This document shows, piece after piece, positions 10,124-19,140 of a stretch of DNA of 64,000 nucleotides. The notes under the pieces are model-generated. The model was not told where the DNA came from and made no database searches. It saw only the letters and a program-made list of their open reading frames with translations. Made by a program: the position numbers and the translations under genes. The stretch comes from Haliea sp. (lineage in GTDB: Bacteria > Pseudomonadota > Gammaproteobacteria > Pseudomonadales > Halieaceae): assembly GCA_024642265.1 (NCBI GenBank), contig JAHEBL010000005.1, positions 1 through 64,000 of the forward strand, given 5' to 3'. Position 1 is the stretch's first letter, and each line of letters opens with the position of its first letter.

Positions 10124-10898
10124 TGACGCCACCACCGGCTGTCAGGTCCGGTGCGTCCCTCAGGCCAAACCGGCGCTCCCGTTGACTGTAGTCGGCCAGG
10201 GCGCAGGCAAACTCTGCCTCGTCAAAATCCGGCCAGAGAATATTGGTGAAGTAGAGTTCACTGTAGGCAAAATGCCACAGCATGAAGTTGCTGACCCGGG
10301 CATCGCCACCGGTCCTGATACACAGGTCCGGGCGCGGGAGATCACTGATTGAAATATGTCGGTCTATCAGCTCCGGGGTAATCTGGGCCGGTTGCAGTTC
10401 GCCGTCCAGCACACGCTGTGCCAGTTGCCGCGCCGCCTGGGCGATATCCCATTGGCCGCCATAATCGACCGCGATGACCACGGTCGCCTCTGTATTGGCC
10501 GCGGTAAGCTGTTCTGACTGCTGCATCAGCCGGCGCAGGCGTTCGCTGAAACGACTGCGCTGGCCGATGAAACGCAGGCGGATACCATCCTTGTGCAGTT
10601 CCCTGACTTCGTTGCGCAGGTAGCGCGACAACAATGCCAGCAGTGCGCGCACTTCCGGCTGGGGACGACCCCAGTTCTCGCTGCTGAAAGCGAACAGTGT
10701 CAGTACCTCGACTCCCTTTTCCCGACACGCCCGCAGGACACCCCGCACAGCCTCCACCCCGGCACGGTGACCGGCCGGACCGGGCAGGCCCCTGCGCTTT
10801 GCCCAGCGGTTGTTGCCATCCATGATGATCGCCACGTGGCGGGGGACAAGCTGCCCCGTCTGGTCGGCTGGCCGGGATGAGATCTCGCTGGTGCGCAT
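10116..10898 (-). CDS. uppS: Undecaprenyl diphosphate synthase UppS
   Basis: UppS is a cytosolic cis-prenyltransferase that makes the C55 undecaprenyl diphosphate carrier for peptidoglycan and O-antigen. The 260-aa product has the catalytic block HVAIIMDGNNRWAKRRG with Asp27, and the C-terminal RTGGDARVSNFMLWHFAYSE block of the family. It is followed by cdsA with an 8-base overlap and preceded by frr at 9 bases. An N-terminal tail of about 19 residues before HVAIIMDG is slightly longer than usual. Confidence 0.96.
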   Translation of the reverse strand: MRTSEISSRPADQTGQLVPRHVAIIMDGNNRWAKRRGLPGPAGHRAGVEAVRGVLRACREKGVEVLTLFAFSSENWGRPQPEVRALLALLSRYLRNEVRELHKDGIRLRFIGQRSRFSERLRRLMQQSEQLTAANTEATVVIAVDYGGQWDIAQAARQLAQRVLDGELQPAQITPELIDRHISISDLPRPDLCIRTGGDARVSNFMLWHFAYSELYFTNILWPDFDEAEFACALADYSQRERRFGLRDAPDLTAGGGVNA

Positions 10899-10907
10899 CC
10901 GGAAAGG

Positions 10908-11465
10908 TCAGATTTCCATCAGGTCGGTTTCTTTCTCCGCCAGAAGTTTTTCAATCTGGGAGACAAAGGAATCAGTCAGTTTCTGGATATCTTCCTGGCC
11001 GCGGCGCTCGTCGTCTTCGCTGATTTCCTTGTCCTTGACCAGCTCCTTGAGCATGGCCATGGCGTCCCTGCGCGCGTTGCGCACCGATACCCTGGCGGAC
11101 TCCGCTTCATGCCTGGCCTGCTTGGTAAAGCCCTTGCGGGTCTCCTCGGTAAGCATCGGCATCGGTATGCGGATGACGCCACCCGCGGTAGAGGGATTGA
11201 GGCCCAGGTCCGACTTCATGATGGCCCGCTCAATCTGCGGGACGACGGACTTGTCCCAGGGCGTGAGGCTCAGGGTGCGCGCATCTTCCACCGAAATGTT
11301 CGCCATCTGCGACAGTGGGGTCTCGGCACCGTAATACTCCACCCTGACACCGTCCAGCAGGCTGGGATGGGCGCGACCGGTACGGATCTTGTTGAAATTA
11401 TGCGCCAGAGCATCGAGGCTTTTCTCCATTCGCTCCCTGGCTTCATTTTTTATATCGTTGATCAC
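10908..11465 (-). CDS. frr: Ribosome recycling factor
   Basis: Frr, with EF-G, splits post-termination ribosomes. The 185-aa length is exactly typical. The sequence shows [22 protein letters not shown] and the C-terminal basic/acidic helix bundle segments ([21 protein letters not shown]). It starts with GTG preceded by a strong Shine-Dalgarno (AGGAGG) about 10 bases upstream. It lies 30 bases after pyrH, the conserved pyrH-frr pair. Confidence 0.97.
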   Translation of the reverse strand: MINDIKNEARERMEKSLDALAHNFNKIRTGRAHPSLLDGVRVEYYGAETPLSQMANISVEDARTLSLTPWDKSVVPQIERAIMKSDLGLNPSTAGGVIRIPMPMLTEETRKGFTKQARHEAESARVSVRNARRDAMAMLKELVKDKEISEDDERRGQEDIQKLTDSFVSQIEKLLAEKETDLMEI

Positions 11466-11495
11466 CTTGCTATTTCCTCCTGCGGCTGTAGCCCG

Positions 11496-12221
11496 TTACT
11501 CGATCAGGGTGCCGTCGTCCCCACCCCTGACAATATTGAGCAACGCACCGCGCTTCTCCATTTCAAATACCCGCACCGGCATATTGTGATCGCGGCACAG
11601 GCAGATTGCAGTCAGGTCCATGACTTCAAGCTTCTTGTCCAGCACCTCGTCATAAGTGAGGCGGTCGTATCTGATGGCGTCGGGGAATTTCATGGGGTCG
11701 GCGGAATAAATGCCGTCGACTTTGGTTGCCTTCAACACGATGTCGGCGTCGACTTCGATACCGCGCAGGCAGGCCGATGAATCTGTGGTAAAAAACGGGT
11801 TGCCGGTACCGGCGGCGAAAATCACCACGTCGCCATTGCTCAGGGCGCGGATCGCCTTGCGACGGTCGTAGTGATCGACCACGCCGCTCATTGGTATCGC
11901 CGACATCACCTGGGTGGAAATATTGGAACGCTCAAGGGCATCGCGCAACGCCAGGGCGTTCATCACCGTGGCCAGCATACCCATGTGATCGCCAGTGACC
12001 CGATCCAGTCCCGCGGTCTGCAGGGCCGCGCCGCGAAAGAGGTTGCCGCCCCCCACCACCAGACCGACCTGCACCCCGATACCGACCAGCTGGCCGACCT
12101 CGAGCGCCATGCGATCGAGAATCTTCGGATCGATGCCGAAACTTTCCTGTCCGGTCAAGGCTTCGCCACTGAGCTTGAGCAGGATGCGCTTGTATTTTTT
12201 GTCGCCCACCGATTGCGGCAT
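11496..12221 (-). CDS. pyrH: Uridylate kinase PyrH
   Basis: PyrH phosphorylates UMP to UDP in the cytosol, a pyrimidine pathway step. The 241-aa protein has the amino acid kinase fold motifs [12 protein letters not shown] at the N-terminus, [10 protein letters not shown], and the C-terminal block [19 protein letters not shown]. The open frame runs 17 codons further upstream, but the ATG at 12221 is preceded by AGGAGAGG and gives the family length. It begins a new transcription unit after the tsf terminator; its promoter should lie in the 155-bp gap before it, but I could not pick one with confidence. Confidence 0.96.
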   Translation of the reverse strand: MPQSVGDKKYKRILLKLSGEALTGQESFGIDPKILDRMALEVGQLVGIGVQVGLVVGGGNLFRGAALQTAGLDRVTGDHMGMLATVMNALALRDALERSNISTQVMSAIPMSGVVDHYDRRKAIRALSNGDVVIFAAGTGNPFFTTDSSACLRGIEVDADIVLKATKVDGIYSADPMKFPDAIRYDRLTYDEVLDKKLEVMDLTAICLCRDHNMPVRVFEMEKRGALLNIVRGGDDGTLIE

Positions 12222-12336
12222 AAATGTCCTCTCCTGAGCTGGGCCGTATCTTACAGGACTCGGGGCCAACACCCTAGGGGGAGTTGGTCAAAAAAAGGGG
12301 CAACGCGGGCCCTGCAGGGGCAGATTTGATCGACCC

Positions 12337-12361
12337 AAAAAAGGGGCCGAAGCCCCTTTTC
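12337..12361 (-). terminator. Rho-independent terminator after tsf
   Basis: Read on the minus strand this is GGGGC-TTCG-GCCCC followed by TTTTTT, a perfect 5-bp GC stem capped by the very stable UUCG tetraloop, extended by A:U pairs on both sides. It begins 16 bases after the tsf stop codon. Because A-tracts flank both sides, some activity in the other direction is possible, but no plus-strand gene needs it. Confidence 0.88.
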
Positions 12362-12376
12362 CCGCTGCCGCGTGGC

Positions 12377-13234
12377 CTAACCCTTGAGCTGGGCCGCAAC
12401 TTCCTCTGCGAAATCCACCTTGTCTACAACGATGCCCTCTCCCACTTCGAAGCGGACAAAGCTGGCAACGCCGGCGCCGGCGTCCGCCACGAGCTTACCC
12501 ACGGTAACATCCGGGTTTTTCACGAAGGCCTGCTCGAGCAGACTGTTTTCAGCCAGGAACTTCTTGATGCGGCCGCCGATCATTTTCTCGACGATCTCTG
12601 CCGGCTTGCCGGAATCCTGCGCCTGGGCTGTGTAGATTTCCTTTTCCTTGGCGATGGCCTCTGCAGGCATATCGTCAGGCGCCACAACCTGGGGATTGAC
12701 CGCCGCCACATGCATGGCAACGTCCTTGGCAAGGTCGCTGTCCCCGCCATTGAGAGCCACCAGCACGGCTATGCGGTTATTGCCGTGGACGTAGGCGGCA
12801 ACAACGCCGGCTTCCGCGCTCAACAGTTCCGCCCTGCGCACGCCGATATTCTCCCCGATCTTCTGCACGAGGGCCTCACGCGCCGCCTCGAGGTCGCCTG
12901 CCATCAGGGCTGCAACATCTGTCTGGCGGTCGGTGAATGCCGCATCCACTACCTTGTCTACGAAGGCGAGAAAGCCTGCATCGCGGGCGACAAAATCGGT
13001 TTCGCTGTTGACCTCCACCACGACTGCATAGCTGCCATCGTCGGCAACCCGGGCAGCAACGACGCCGTCTGCGGCAGTGCGCCCGGCCTTCTTCGCTGCT
13101 TTCATGCCGCTTGACTTGCGCAGTTCCTCAATGGCCAGCTCGATATCACCATCGCAGGCTGCCAGCGCTTTCTTGCACTCCAACAGGCCGAGGCCAGTGC
13201 GCTCGCGTAGTTCCTTCACCAGTGCTGCCGACAT
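12377..13234 (-). CDS. tsf: Translation elongation factor Ts
   Basis: EF-Ts recharges EF-Tu by releasing GDP. The 285-aa protein has the N-terminal UBA-like domain with [19 protein letters not shown], followed by two dimerisation-type subdomains with [13 protein letters not shown], a strongly conserved family block. The ATG is preceded by a strong Shine-Dalgarno (AGGAGGAA). It is 126 bases after rpsB, from which it is separated by hairpins, and is followed by a terminator, so rpsB-tsf is a two-gene unit. Confidence 0.97.
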   Translation of the reverse strand: MSAALVKELRERTGLGLLECKKALAACDGDIELAIEELRKSSGMKAAKKAGRTAADGVVAARVADDGSYAVVVEVNSETDFVARDAGFLAFVDKVVDAAFTDRQTDVAALMAGDLEAAREALVQKIGENIGVRRAELLSAEAGVVAAYVHGNNRIAVLVALNGGDSDLAKDVAMHVAAVNPQVVAPDDMPAEAIAKEKEIYTAQAQDSGKPAEIVEKMIGGRIKKFLAENSLLEQAFVKNPDVTVGKLVADAGAGVASFVRFEVGEGIVVDKVDFAEEVAAQLKG

Positions 13235-13272
13235 TGCTATTCCTCCTCTTGAAACCCCAGGAACCTGGAGCT

Positions 13273-13308
13273 TAAAAATAAAAACCCCGGCGGTTTGTCC
13301 ACCAGGGG
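13273..13308 (-). terminator. Hairpin with U-tract between rpsB and tsf (attenuator or processing site)
   Basis: On the minus strand, the arms CCCCTGGTGG and CCGCCGGGG pair with one bulged base and one G:T pair around an ACAAA loop. They are followed by TTTTTATTTTT. The element lies in the rpsB-tsf gap. Its form is that of a rho-independent terminator, but tsf follows with only its own ribosome-binding site visible. Partial read-through (attenuation) or RNA processing is the more likely role. That role is inference. Confidence 0.6.
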
Positions 13309-13320
13309 CAAAATAGTTGT

Positions 13321-13345
13321 CGCGGCCGACCCGAGGGCGGCCGCG
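13321..13345 (-). other. Perfect inverted repeat just downstream of rpsB
   Basis: CGCGGCCG and CGGCCGCG form an 8-bp perfect stem with a 9-base loop, 15 bases after the rpsB stop on the transcript. It is not followed by a clean U-run (the next bases on the transcript are ACAACTATTTT). It may stabilise the rpsB 3' end or act with the next hairpin in partial termination. Confidence 0.45.
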
Positions 13346-13360
13346 AGCTCAAACCGCCGC

Positions 13361-14164
13361 TTACTCTGCGGCCGCGGCGGGCTCAGCTGCTGCCGCGGGG
13401 GCGACTTCGGCCGGGGCAGCTTCGGCCTGCTCTGCGCCTTCCACCTCGACAAACTCATCCTTGGCCACAACGGCTTCCCCTGACTCGACCTTGCCGGCAA
13501 TGCAGGCGTCGGCCACTGCTGCAACATACAGCCGGATCGCACGGATGGCATCGTCGTTGCCCGGAATCACGTAGTCGACACCGTCGGGGTTACTGTTGGT
13601 ATCGACGATACCGATCACCGGGATACCCAGCTTGTTGGCCTCGGTTATGGCAATCCGCTCGTGGTCTACGTCGACCACAAACAGAGCATCGGGCAAACCG
13701 CCCATGCTCTTGATACCACCGATGCTGCGCTCGAGCTTTTCCATGTCGCGAGAGCGCATCAGCGCCTCTTTCTTGGTCAGCTTGCCAAAGGTGCCATCGG
13801 TCATCTGGGATTCAAGATCACGCAGGCGCTTGATAGAGGCGCGAATGGTCTTGTAGTTGGTGAGCATGCCGCCCAGCCAGCGATGGCTGACATAGGGCAT
13901 ACCGGCGCGCTCCGCCTGCTCCTTGATGATCTTGCCCGCGGCGCGCTTGGTGCCGACAAACAGAATCTTGTTCTTGTTACCGGCGAGGCGCTTGACCAGC
14001 TCCAGCGCTTCGTTGAAGGCCGGGACTGTGTGCTCGAGATTGATGATGTGGATCTTGTTACGGGCACCGAAGATGTACTGATCCATCTTGGGATTCCAGT
14101 AACGGGTCTGGTGTCCGAAATGGGCGCCCGCCTGAAGCAGGTCGCGCATGCTTACTTGCGACAT
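13361..14164 (-). CDS. rpsB: 30S ribosomal protein S2
   Basis: S2 is a small-subunit ribosomal protein needed for S1 binding. The 267-aa product begins [19 protein letters not shown] and contains [20 protein letters not shown] and the conserved C-terminal core through [14 protein letters not shown]. It then carries a roughly 25-residue tail made almost only of Ala, Glu and Pro, longer than in E. coli S2 (about 240 aa). The open frame upstream of the chosen ATG has no resemblance to S2, and AAGG lies 9 bases before the ATG. Confidence 0.97.
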   Translation of the reverse strand: MSQVSMRDLLQAGAHFGHQTRYWNPKMDQYIFGARNKIHIINLEHTVPAFNEALELVKRLAGNKNKILFVGTKRAAGKIIKEQAERAGMPYVSHRWLGGMLTNYKTIRASIKRLRDLESQMTDGTFGKLTKKEALMRSRDMEKLERSIGGIKSMGGLPDALFVVDVDHERIAITEANKLGIPVIGIVDTNSNPDGVDYVIPGNDDAIRAIRLYVAAVADACIAGKVESGEAVVAKDEFVEVEGAEQAEAAPAEVAPAAAAEPAAAAE

Positions 14165-14204
14165 AATGTGATTACCTTGTGTTTGGGTTAAACCTCCACA
14201 TACC

Positions 14205-14243
14205 CCTGCAACCAAACCGAACCAGGCGGCACCCTGGAGCAGG
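14205..14243 (-). promoter_or_regulatory. Candidate S2-binding leader hairpin of rpsB
   Basis: In the rpsB leader RNA, CCTGC/GCAGG form an outer stem and CCAGG/CCTGG an inner stem, about 40-80 bases before the start codon. In E. coli and relatives, S2 represses its own operon by binding the rpsB leader. This nested hairpin is a candidate for that site. I did not fold it computationally or compare it with the known leader motif, so the assignment is inference. Confidence 0.38.
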
Positions 14244-14317
14244 TATTGATATGTGTGCGTCGTTTTTTTCTCCACAGCGCCGGGCAATTACTCACCCCTG
14301 CTCTCGCGGAGGCGCGC

Positions 14318-14346
14318 TTTATACCACAACACGGACGGTGTTTAAA
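14318..14346 (-). promoter_or_regulatory. rpsB promoter with GC-rich discriminator
   Basis: On the minus strand there is TTTAAA (-35), a 17-bp spacer and TATAAA (-10), followed at once by GCGCGCC. That gives a near-consensus sigma-70 promoter whose GC-rich discriminator is the type linked to stringent (ppGpp/DksA) control of ribosomal genes. The predicted transcript start is near 14311, giving a leader of about 147 nt before rpsB. Confidence 0.72.
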
Positions 14347-14475
14347 GGCTCCGCTGGGTGCCGTGGCCCAGCGGCATTACTCATTTGCCGGTCGAATAGG
14401 GTAGAATGTGCCTCCCCCGAGGGCCCGAATGGTCGGGAAATTCAAACTTATTCTTTATTTAACAACGGGTTAAAG

Positions 14476-15255
14476 ATGTCAGTATCGATCAAGACCGCAG
14501 CTGAAATTGACAAGATGCGGGTGGCCGGGCGTCTCGCAGCTGAAGTCCTGGAAATGATCGAACCGCTGGTCCAGGTCGGGATGACAACAGGCGAGCTGGA
14601 CAAAATATGCCACGACTACATCACCAACACCCAGCAGGCCATTCCCGCACCGCTCAACTACAACGGCTTTCCCCGCTCTATCTGCACATCCGTCAACGAC
14701 GTGGTGTGCCACGGGATCCCCTCTGACAGCCGCAAGCTGAAAAATGGCGACATCATCAATATCGATGTCACGGTGATCAAGGATGGCTACCACGGCGACA
14801 CCAGTATCATGGTACAGGTGGGTGACGTCGCTCCCCATGCCCAACGCCTGATCAAGGTCACCCAGGAGTGTCTGTATAAAGCCCTCGAAGTCGTCAGGCC
14901 TGGCGCCACCCTGGGCGACATCGGAGCGGTTATCCAGCAACACGCGGAGAAAAACTACTACTCGGTGGTGCGCGAATACTGCGGGCACGGCATCGGCAAG
15001 GTGTTCCACGAGGAGCCCCAGGTGCTGCACTACGGTCGCAAGGGCAGCGGGCTGGTGCTCGAGCCGGGCATGACCTTTACCATCGAGCCGATGATAAACG
15101 CGGGCAGGCGCCAGACACGGCTGAACCAGAAGGATGGCTGGACGGTAACCACCCGGGATGGCCGCCTCTCCGCCCAGTGGGAGCACACCCTGGGAGTGAC
15201 AGATACAGGCTGCGAGGTTTTTACCCGTCGCAATTCCGAGTCCCTGCCCGCTTGA
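14476..15255 (+). CDS. map: Type I methionine aminopeptidase
   Basis: Map removes the initiator methionine from new proteins. The 259-aa length is that of the short type I enzyme. Metal-binding residues are visible in INIDVTVIKDGYHGDTS (two Asp), in GHGIGKVFHEEP (His), in FTIEPMI (Glu) and in SAQWEHTLGVT (Glu). The open frame begins 99 codons earlier, in the rpsB leader, but the family starts at MSVSIKTAAEIDKMRVAG. It is divergent from rpsB, a common arrangement, and its stop is 2 bases before glnD. Confidence 0.96.
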   Translation: MSVSIKTAAEIDKMRVAGRLAAEVLEMIEPLVQVGMTTGELDKICHDYITNTQQAIPAPLNYNGFPRSICTSVNDVVCHGIPSDSRKLKNGDIINIDVTVIKDGYHGDTSIMVQVGDVAPHAQRLIKVTQECLYKALEVVRPGATLGDIGAVIQQHAEKNYYSVVREYCGHGIGKVFHEEPQVLHYGRKGSGLVLEPGMTFTIEPMINAGRRQTRLNQKDGWTVTTRDGRLSAQWEHTLGVTDTGCEVFTRRNSESLPA

Positions 15256-15257
15256 AT

Positions 15258-17933
15258 ATGGCCACCGAGACAGGGGTACTTCCCGCCGCGATATTCGACG
15301 CCGCGGCTTTTGGGCAACAGCTGGAAACGGGCGAGATACTGCCCATTTGCAAGCAGGCCATCACCACTGCCACCGAATACCTGCACGCGCAATTTCGCAG
15401 CGGCGCGGCAACAGGGGACCTGATCCGCCTGCGGGCGCGCTTCATGGATGCCCTGCTGGGCACTCTCTGGGAGCGTCACGACTGGGGCGGGGCAGACATT
15501 GCGCTGGTGGCCGTCGGCGGCTATGGCCGCGGCGAGCTGCACCCCCACTCGGACATCGACATCCTGTTATTGCTGCGCGATGGCCGCCAGGGCTGCGAGC
15601 AGCAACTGGAAGCTTTTCTCACGCTGATGTGGGACATAGGACTGGTCATCGGACACAGCGTGCGGACGATTGCCGAGTGTACCGCCAAGGCGCGTGAAGA
15701 CATTACCGTGCTGACCAACCTCATGGAGGCCAGGACACTGCGCGGCCCGGGCGAGCTGATGCAAAAAGTCCGCGAGGAAACCGGTCCCGACAGGATGTGG
15801 CCCAGCCCCGACTTTTTCCGCGCCAAGCTGGAAGAACAGCGAGCCAGGCATACCAAGTTCGCGGACACCGAGTACAACCTCGAGCCCAACGTCAAGAGCT
15901 GCCCGGGCGGACTGCGCGACCTGCAGATCATAGGCTGGCTGGCGGAGCGCCATTTCGGGGTCGAATCGCTGGAGAAGATCACCTCTTCCGATTTCCTCGA
16001 TCCCGAGGAAATGGAAATACTGCACCGCGGACGCGAGTTCATGTGGCAGGTACGCTACGCACTGCACATGATAACCGGCCGGGAGGAAGACAGGCTGCTG
16101 TTCGATCACCAGCGCACCCTGGCGGAGCTGTGGGGTTTCAGGGATGGCGACCGACTGGCGGTCGAGCAGTTCATGCAGACCTATTATCGCTGGGCACTGG
16201 CCCTGGGACAGCTCAACGAGGTGCTGATACAGAACTTCGAGCAGGCGATCCTGCGGGCGGACACCGCAGATGACGTCAGCGTGATAAACGAGCGCTTCCA
16301 GCTGCGCAGCGGCTACGTGGAAGCGCGGGACGAAGATCTCTTTACCAACACGCCGGCCGCCCTGCTCGAGGTATTCCTGCTGTGCGCCAACCTGGAAGAC
16401 TCCGAGGGTATCGCAGCGCCCACGATCCGCCTGATTCGCAACCATCGCCATCTGATAGATGATGCCTTCCGGGCCGACCCCCATAATCGCAGCACATTTA
16501 TGGCGATTCTCAGCTCGCCCAACAAGATGGCCAGGCAACTGCGACGTATGGCCCGTTATGGCATCCTGGGCGAGTACCTGCCTGAATTCGGCCGTATCGT
16601 GGGCCAGATGCAGCACGACCTGTTCCACACCTACACCGTGGATGCCCACACCCTGGAAGCGGTCAAGAACTGCCGACGCTTTCTCTATCCGGATTTCGAA
16701 CTGCGCTTTCCGGTATCCAGCAGGGTGGCCCGGCGCCTGCGCAAACCGGAACTTCTCTATATCGCCGCGCTCTACCACGACATCGGCAAGGGCCGCGGCG
16801 GCGATCACTCGGAGCTGGGCGCGGTGGACGCCGAACGTTTCTGCCGCGACCACGGCCTGGATGAACGGGACACAGAACTGGTGAGCTGGCTGGTCGGCAA
16901 TCACCTGGTGATGTCGGCGGTGTCGCAGCGCAAGGACATCGCGGACCCGGAAATCATCCAGCAGTTTGCCCTGCATGTGAAGGACAAGGATCACCTGGAC
17001 TACCTGTTCGCCCTTACCGTGGCGGACATCAATGCCACCAACCCGACGCTGTGGAACGCCTGGCGGGGCAGCCTGCTGCGCCAGCTGTATACCGAGACGC
17101 GCAGAGCCCTGCAGCGAGGCCTGGAAAACCCGGTTGACAAGCAGGACTGGGTAGATCGCAGCCGCCAGGCGGCCCGCCAGATCCTGGAGGATCGCGGCTT
17201 TACCGCCGAAGAGCTGGACGAACTGTGGCGCCAGCGCGGTGAGGACTATTTCCTGCGCGAGCGGGCCGAGGATATCGCCTGGCATACCGAGGCTATCGCC
17301 AGCCACTACAAGCGCGACAAGCCGCTGGTATTGATCCGTAACAATGTGGAATCCACCGTGGCCAATACCACCCAGATTTTTATCCACGCCCGCAGTAATG
17401 TGCAGCTCTTTCCAACCATCTGTGCAGAACTCGAACAGCTGGATCTCAGCGTCCATGACGCGCGCATCTACAATGCCAATGACGGCATGAGCCTGGATAC
17501 CTTCTTCGTGCTGGACTCCAGCGGCCAGCCCATAGCGGAGGACGGCGGCCGCCTGAAGTTTATCAAACAGCAGCTCACCGAGTGCCTGTCGGGCGAGCCG
17601 GCTGCGCCGCAGATCATGCAGCGTCGCACGCCGCGCCGGGTGAAGTCATTGTCGGCGCCAACCGAAACCAGCATGTCCATCGACGATATCAAGCAGGTGT
17701 CTGTGCTGGAAGTGTCCTCCCCGGACCGGCCCGGCCTGTTGGCGCGCATCGGCAAGGTGTTCGTCCGCTTCGGCATAGAACTGCAGGCCGCAAAGATTCA
17801 GACACTGGGCGAACGGGTGGAAGACGTTTTCTTTATCACCGACGCGAACGAGCAGCCCATCACTGATGCGAAGCTGCGCGCGGCGCTTGAGCAGGCCATT
17901 TGCGATGAACTGGACGACCAGCCAGAGGACTGA
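15258..17933 (+). CDS. glnD: Bifunctional PII uridylyltransferase/uridylyl-removing enzyme GlnD
   Basis: GlnD senses glutamine and modifies PII proteins with UMP or removes it, setting the activity of glutamine synthetase and NtrB/C. The 891-aa protein has the nucleotidyltransferase motif GGYGRGELHPHSDIDIL (about residues 80-97), a central helical domain, an HD domain with YHDIGKGRGGDHSELG (about 510) that carries the removing activity, and two C-terminal ACT domains (about 695-780 and 805-885, including SSPDRPGLLARIGK). The ATG lies 2 bases after the map stop, so the two are probably cotranscribed. Confidence 0.97.
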   Translation: MATETGVLPAAIFDAAAFGQQLETGEILPICKQAITTATEYLHAQFRSGAATGDLIRLRARFMDALLGTLWERHDWGGADIALVAVGGYGRGELHPHSDIDILLLLRDGRQGCEQQLEAFLTLMWDIGLVIGHSVRTIAECTAKAREDITVLTNLMEARTLRGPGELMQKVREETGPDRMWPSPDFFRAKLEEQRARHTKFADTEYNLEPNVKSCPGGLRDLQIIGWLAERHFGVESLEKITSSDFLDPEEMEILHRGREFMWQVRYALHMITGREEDRLLFDHQRTLAELWGFRDGDRLAVEQFMQTYYRWALALGQLNEVLIQNFEQAILRADTADDVSVINERFQLRSGYVEARDEDLFTNTPAALLEVFLLCANLEDSEGIAAPTIRLIRNHRHLIDDAFRADPHNRSTFMAILSSPNKMARQLRRMARYGILGEYLPEFGRIVGQMQHDLFHTYTVDAHTLEAVKNCRRFLYPDFELRFPVSSRVARRLRKPELLYIAALYHDIGKGRGGDHSELGAVDAERFCRDHGLDERDTELVSWLVGNHLVMSAVSQRKDIADPEIIQQFALHVKDKDHLDYLFALTVADINATNPTLWNAWRGSLLRQLYTETRRALQRGLENPVDKQDWVDRSRQAARQILEDRGFTAEELDELWRQRGEDYFLRERAEDIAWHTEAIASHYKRDKPLVLIRNNVESTVANTTQIFIHARSNVQLFPTICAELEQLDLSVHDARIYNANDGMSLDTFFVLDSSGQPIAEDGGRLKFIKQQLTECLSGEPAAPQIMQRRTPRRVKSLSAPTETSMSIDDIKQVSVLEVSSPDRPGLLARIGKVFVRFGIELQAAKIQTLGERVEDVFFITDANEQPITDAKLRAALEQAICDELDDQPED

Positions 17934-17939
17934 GAACCG

Positions 17940-19130
17940 GTGAACCCGCATTTGTCGCAACTGCAGCCCTACCCTTTCGAGCGCCTGCGCCAGCTGTTTG
18001 CGGACCTGGCAGCGCCTGCCGGCAAAACCCCGATTTCCCTTTCGATTGGCGAGCCCAGGCACGCGGCCCCGGACTTCGTACTGGCGGAGATTGCCGCCAA
18101 CCTGGACCGGCTGTCGAATTACCCGTCCACCATTGGCATCCCGGAGCTCAGGCAGGCGATCGCCAGCTGGCTGCAACGCCGTTTTGCCTTGCCTGAACTG
18201 GACAGTGAACAACAGGTCCTGCCCGTCAGTGGCACCCGGGAAGCGCTGTTCGCTTTTGCGCAGGCGGTAGTATGCCCCGACCCCGACGCCCTGGTGATGA
18301 GCCCGAACCCGTTCTACCAGATCTACGAGGGCGCCGCGCTGCTCGCCGGAGCCACCCCCCATTTCATCAACTGCACAGAGAGCTCCGGTCTGCTGCCGGA
18401 CTTTGCCAGCGTTACCGAACAGCAGTGGCAACGCTGCCAGCTGCTGTACCTGTGCAGCCCGGGCAATCCCACCGGGGCAGTGTTGTCACTTGAACAGCTG
18501 CAACAGCTGGTGGCCCTGGCGCGGCAGTACGATTTCGTCATTGCCGGGGACGAGTGCTACTCGGAAATATACTTTGACGAGAACGCGCCGCCGGCCGGCC
18601 TGCTGCAGGCCTGCGCCGCCATGGGCGACAGCGATTACCGCAACTGCGTGGTCTTCCACAGCCTCTCGAAACGCTCCAACCTGCCGGGGCTGCGCTCGGG
18701 CTTCGTCGCGGGGGATGCAAGTATCATCCGGCAGTTCACGCTCTATCGCACCTACCACGGCTGCGCCATGCCGCTGCACCACCAGCTCGGCAGCATAGCG
18801 GCCTGGCGCGACGAGGCCCACGTGCAGGCCAACCGCGCCCTGTACCGACAAAAATTCGCCGCGGTACTGGCGGAGTTCGAAGGCAAACTCGCAGTGTCCG
18901 CCCCGGACGCCGGGTTTTACCTGTGGCCGCGTATCGATACCAGCGACACTGAATTCGCCCGGCACCTGTACGCCACCGAAAATGTCACCGTGCTGCCGGG
19001 CAGTTTCCTGGCCCGGGAAGCCCATGGCATCAATCCCGGCGCCAATCACCTGCGCATGGCACTGGTAGCGGAGCCCGGGCAGTGCATTGCCGCAGCCCGT
19101 CGCATCGTGCACAGCCTGGAAACACTGTAG
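17940..19130 (+). CDS. dapC: Succinyldiaminopimelate transaminase DapC
   Basis: DapC is a PLP-dependent class I/II aminotransferase that makes N-succinyl-LL-diaminopimelate in the succinylase lysine pathway. The 396-aa product begins MNPHLSQLQPYPFERLRQL, the opening typical of the DapC subgroup encoded beside glnD and dapD. It shows YLCSPGNPTGAVLS and the PLP-lysine block HSLSKRSNLPGLRSGF. The start is GTG, 6 bases after the glnD stop, with GAGG upstream. Sequence alone cannot fully exclude another aminotransferase activity, but the context with dapD and dapE is decisive. Confidence 0.92.
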   Translation: MNPHLSQLQPYPFERLRQLFADLAAPAGKTPISLSIGEPRHAAPDFVLAEIAANLDRLSNYPSTIGIPELRQAIASWLQRRFALPELDSEQQVLPVSGTREALFAFAQAVVCPDPDALVMSPNPFYQIYEGAALLAGATPHFINCTESSGLLPDFASVTEQQWQRCQLLYLCSPGNPTGAVLSLEQLQQLVALARQYDFVIAGDECYSEIYFDENAPPAGLLQACAAMGDSDYRNCVVFHSLSKRSNLPGLRSGFVAGDASIIRQFTLYRTYHGCAMPLHHQLGSIAAWRDEAHVQANRALYRQKFAAVLAEFEGKLAVSAPDAGFYLWPRIDTSDTEFARHLYATENVTVLPGSFLAREAHGINPGANHLRMALVAEPGQCIAAARRIVHSLETL

Positions 19131-19140
19131 GTACACCACC

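Larger units (their letters stand above)
14165..14475. other. Divergent intergenic region rpsB/map
   Basis: This 311-bp gap separates the minus-strand rpsB and the plus-strand map. It contains the rpsB leader (14165-14311), the rpsB promoter (14318-14346), and a perfect inverted repeat CCGCTGGG/CCCAGCGG (14351-14358 and 14367-14374) just upstream of the rpsB -35 box. For map I see only a weak TAGAAT-like -10 (about 14400) without a convincing -35. No additional gene is visible. Confidence 0.6.

Noticed and set aside
14351-14374. Perfect 8-bp inverted repeat as a terminator
   Set aside because: No T-run follows on either strand and it lies between two divergent promoters, so it is more likely a protein-binding site or chance structure.
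15567-17456. Very long open frame (629 codons) on the minus strand opposite glnD
   Set aside because: It is antisense to a clear glnD, lacks family features and arises from high GC at third positions, which removes stop codons on the other strand.
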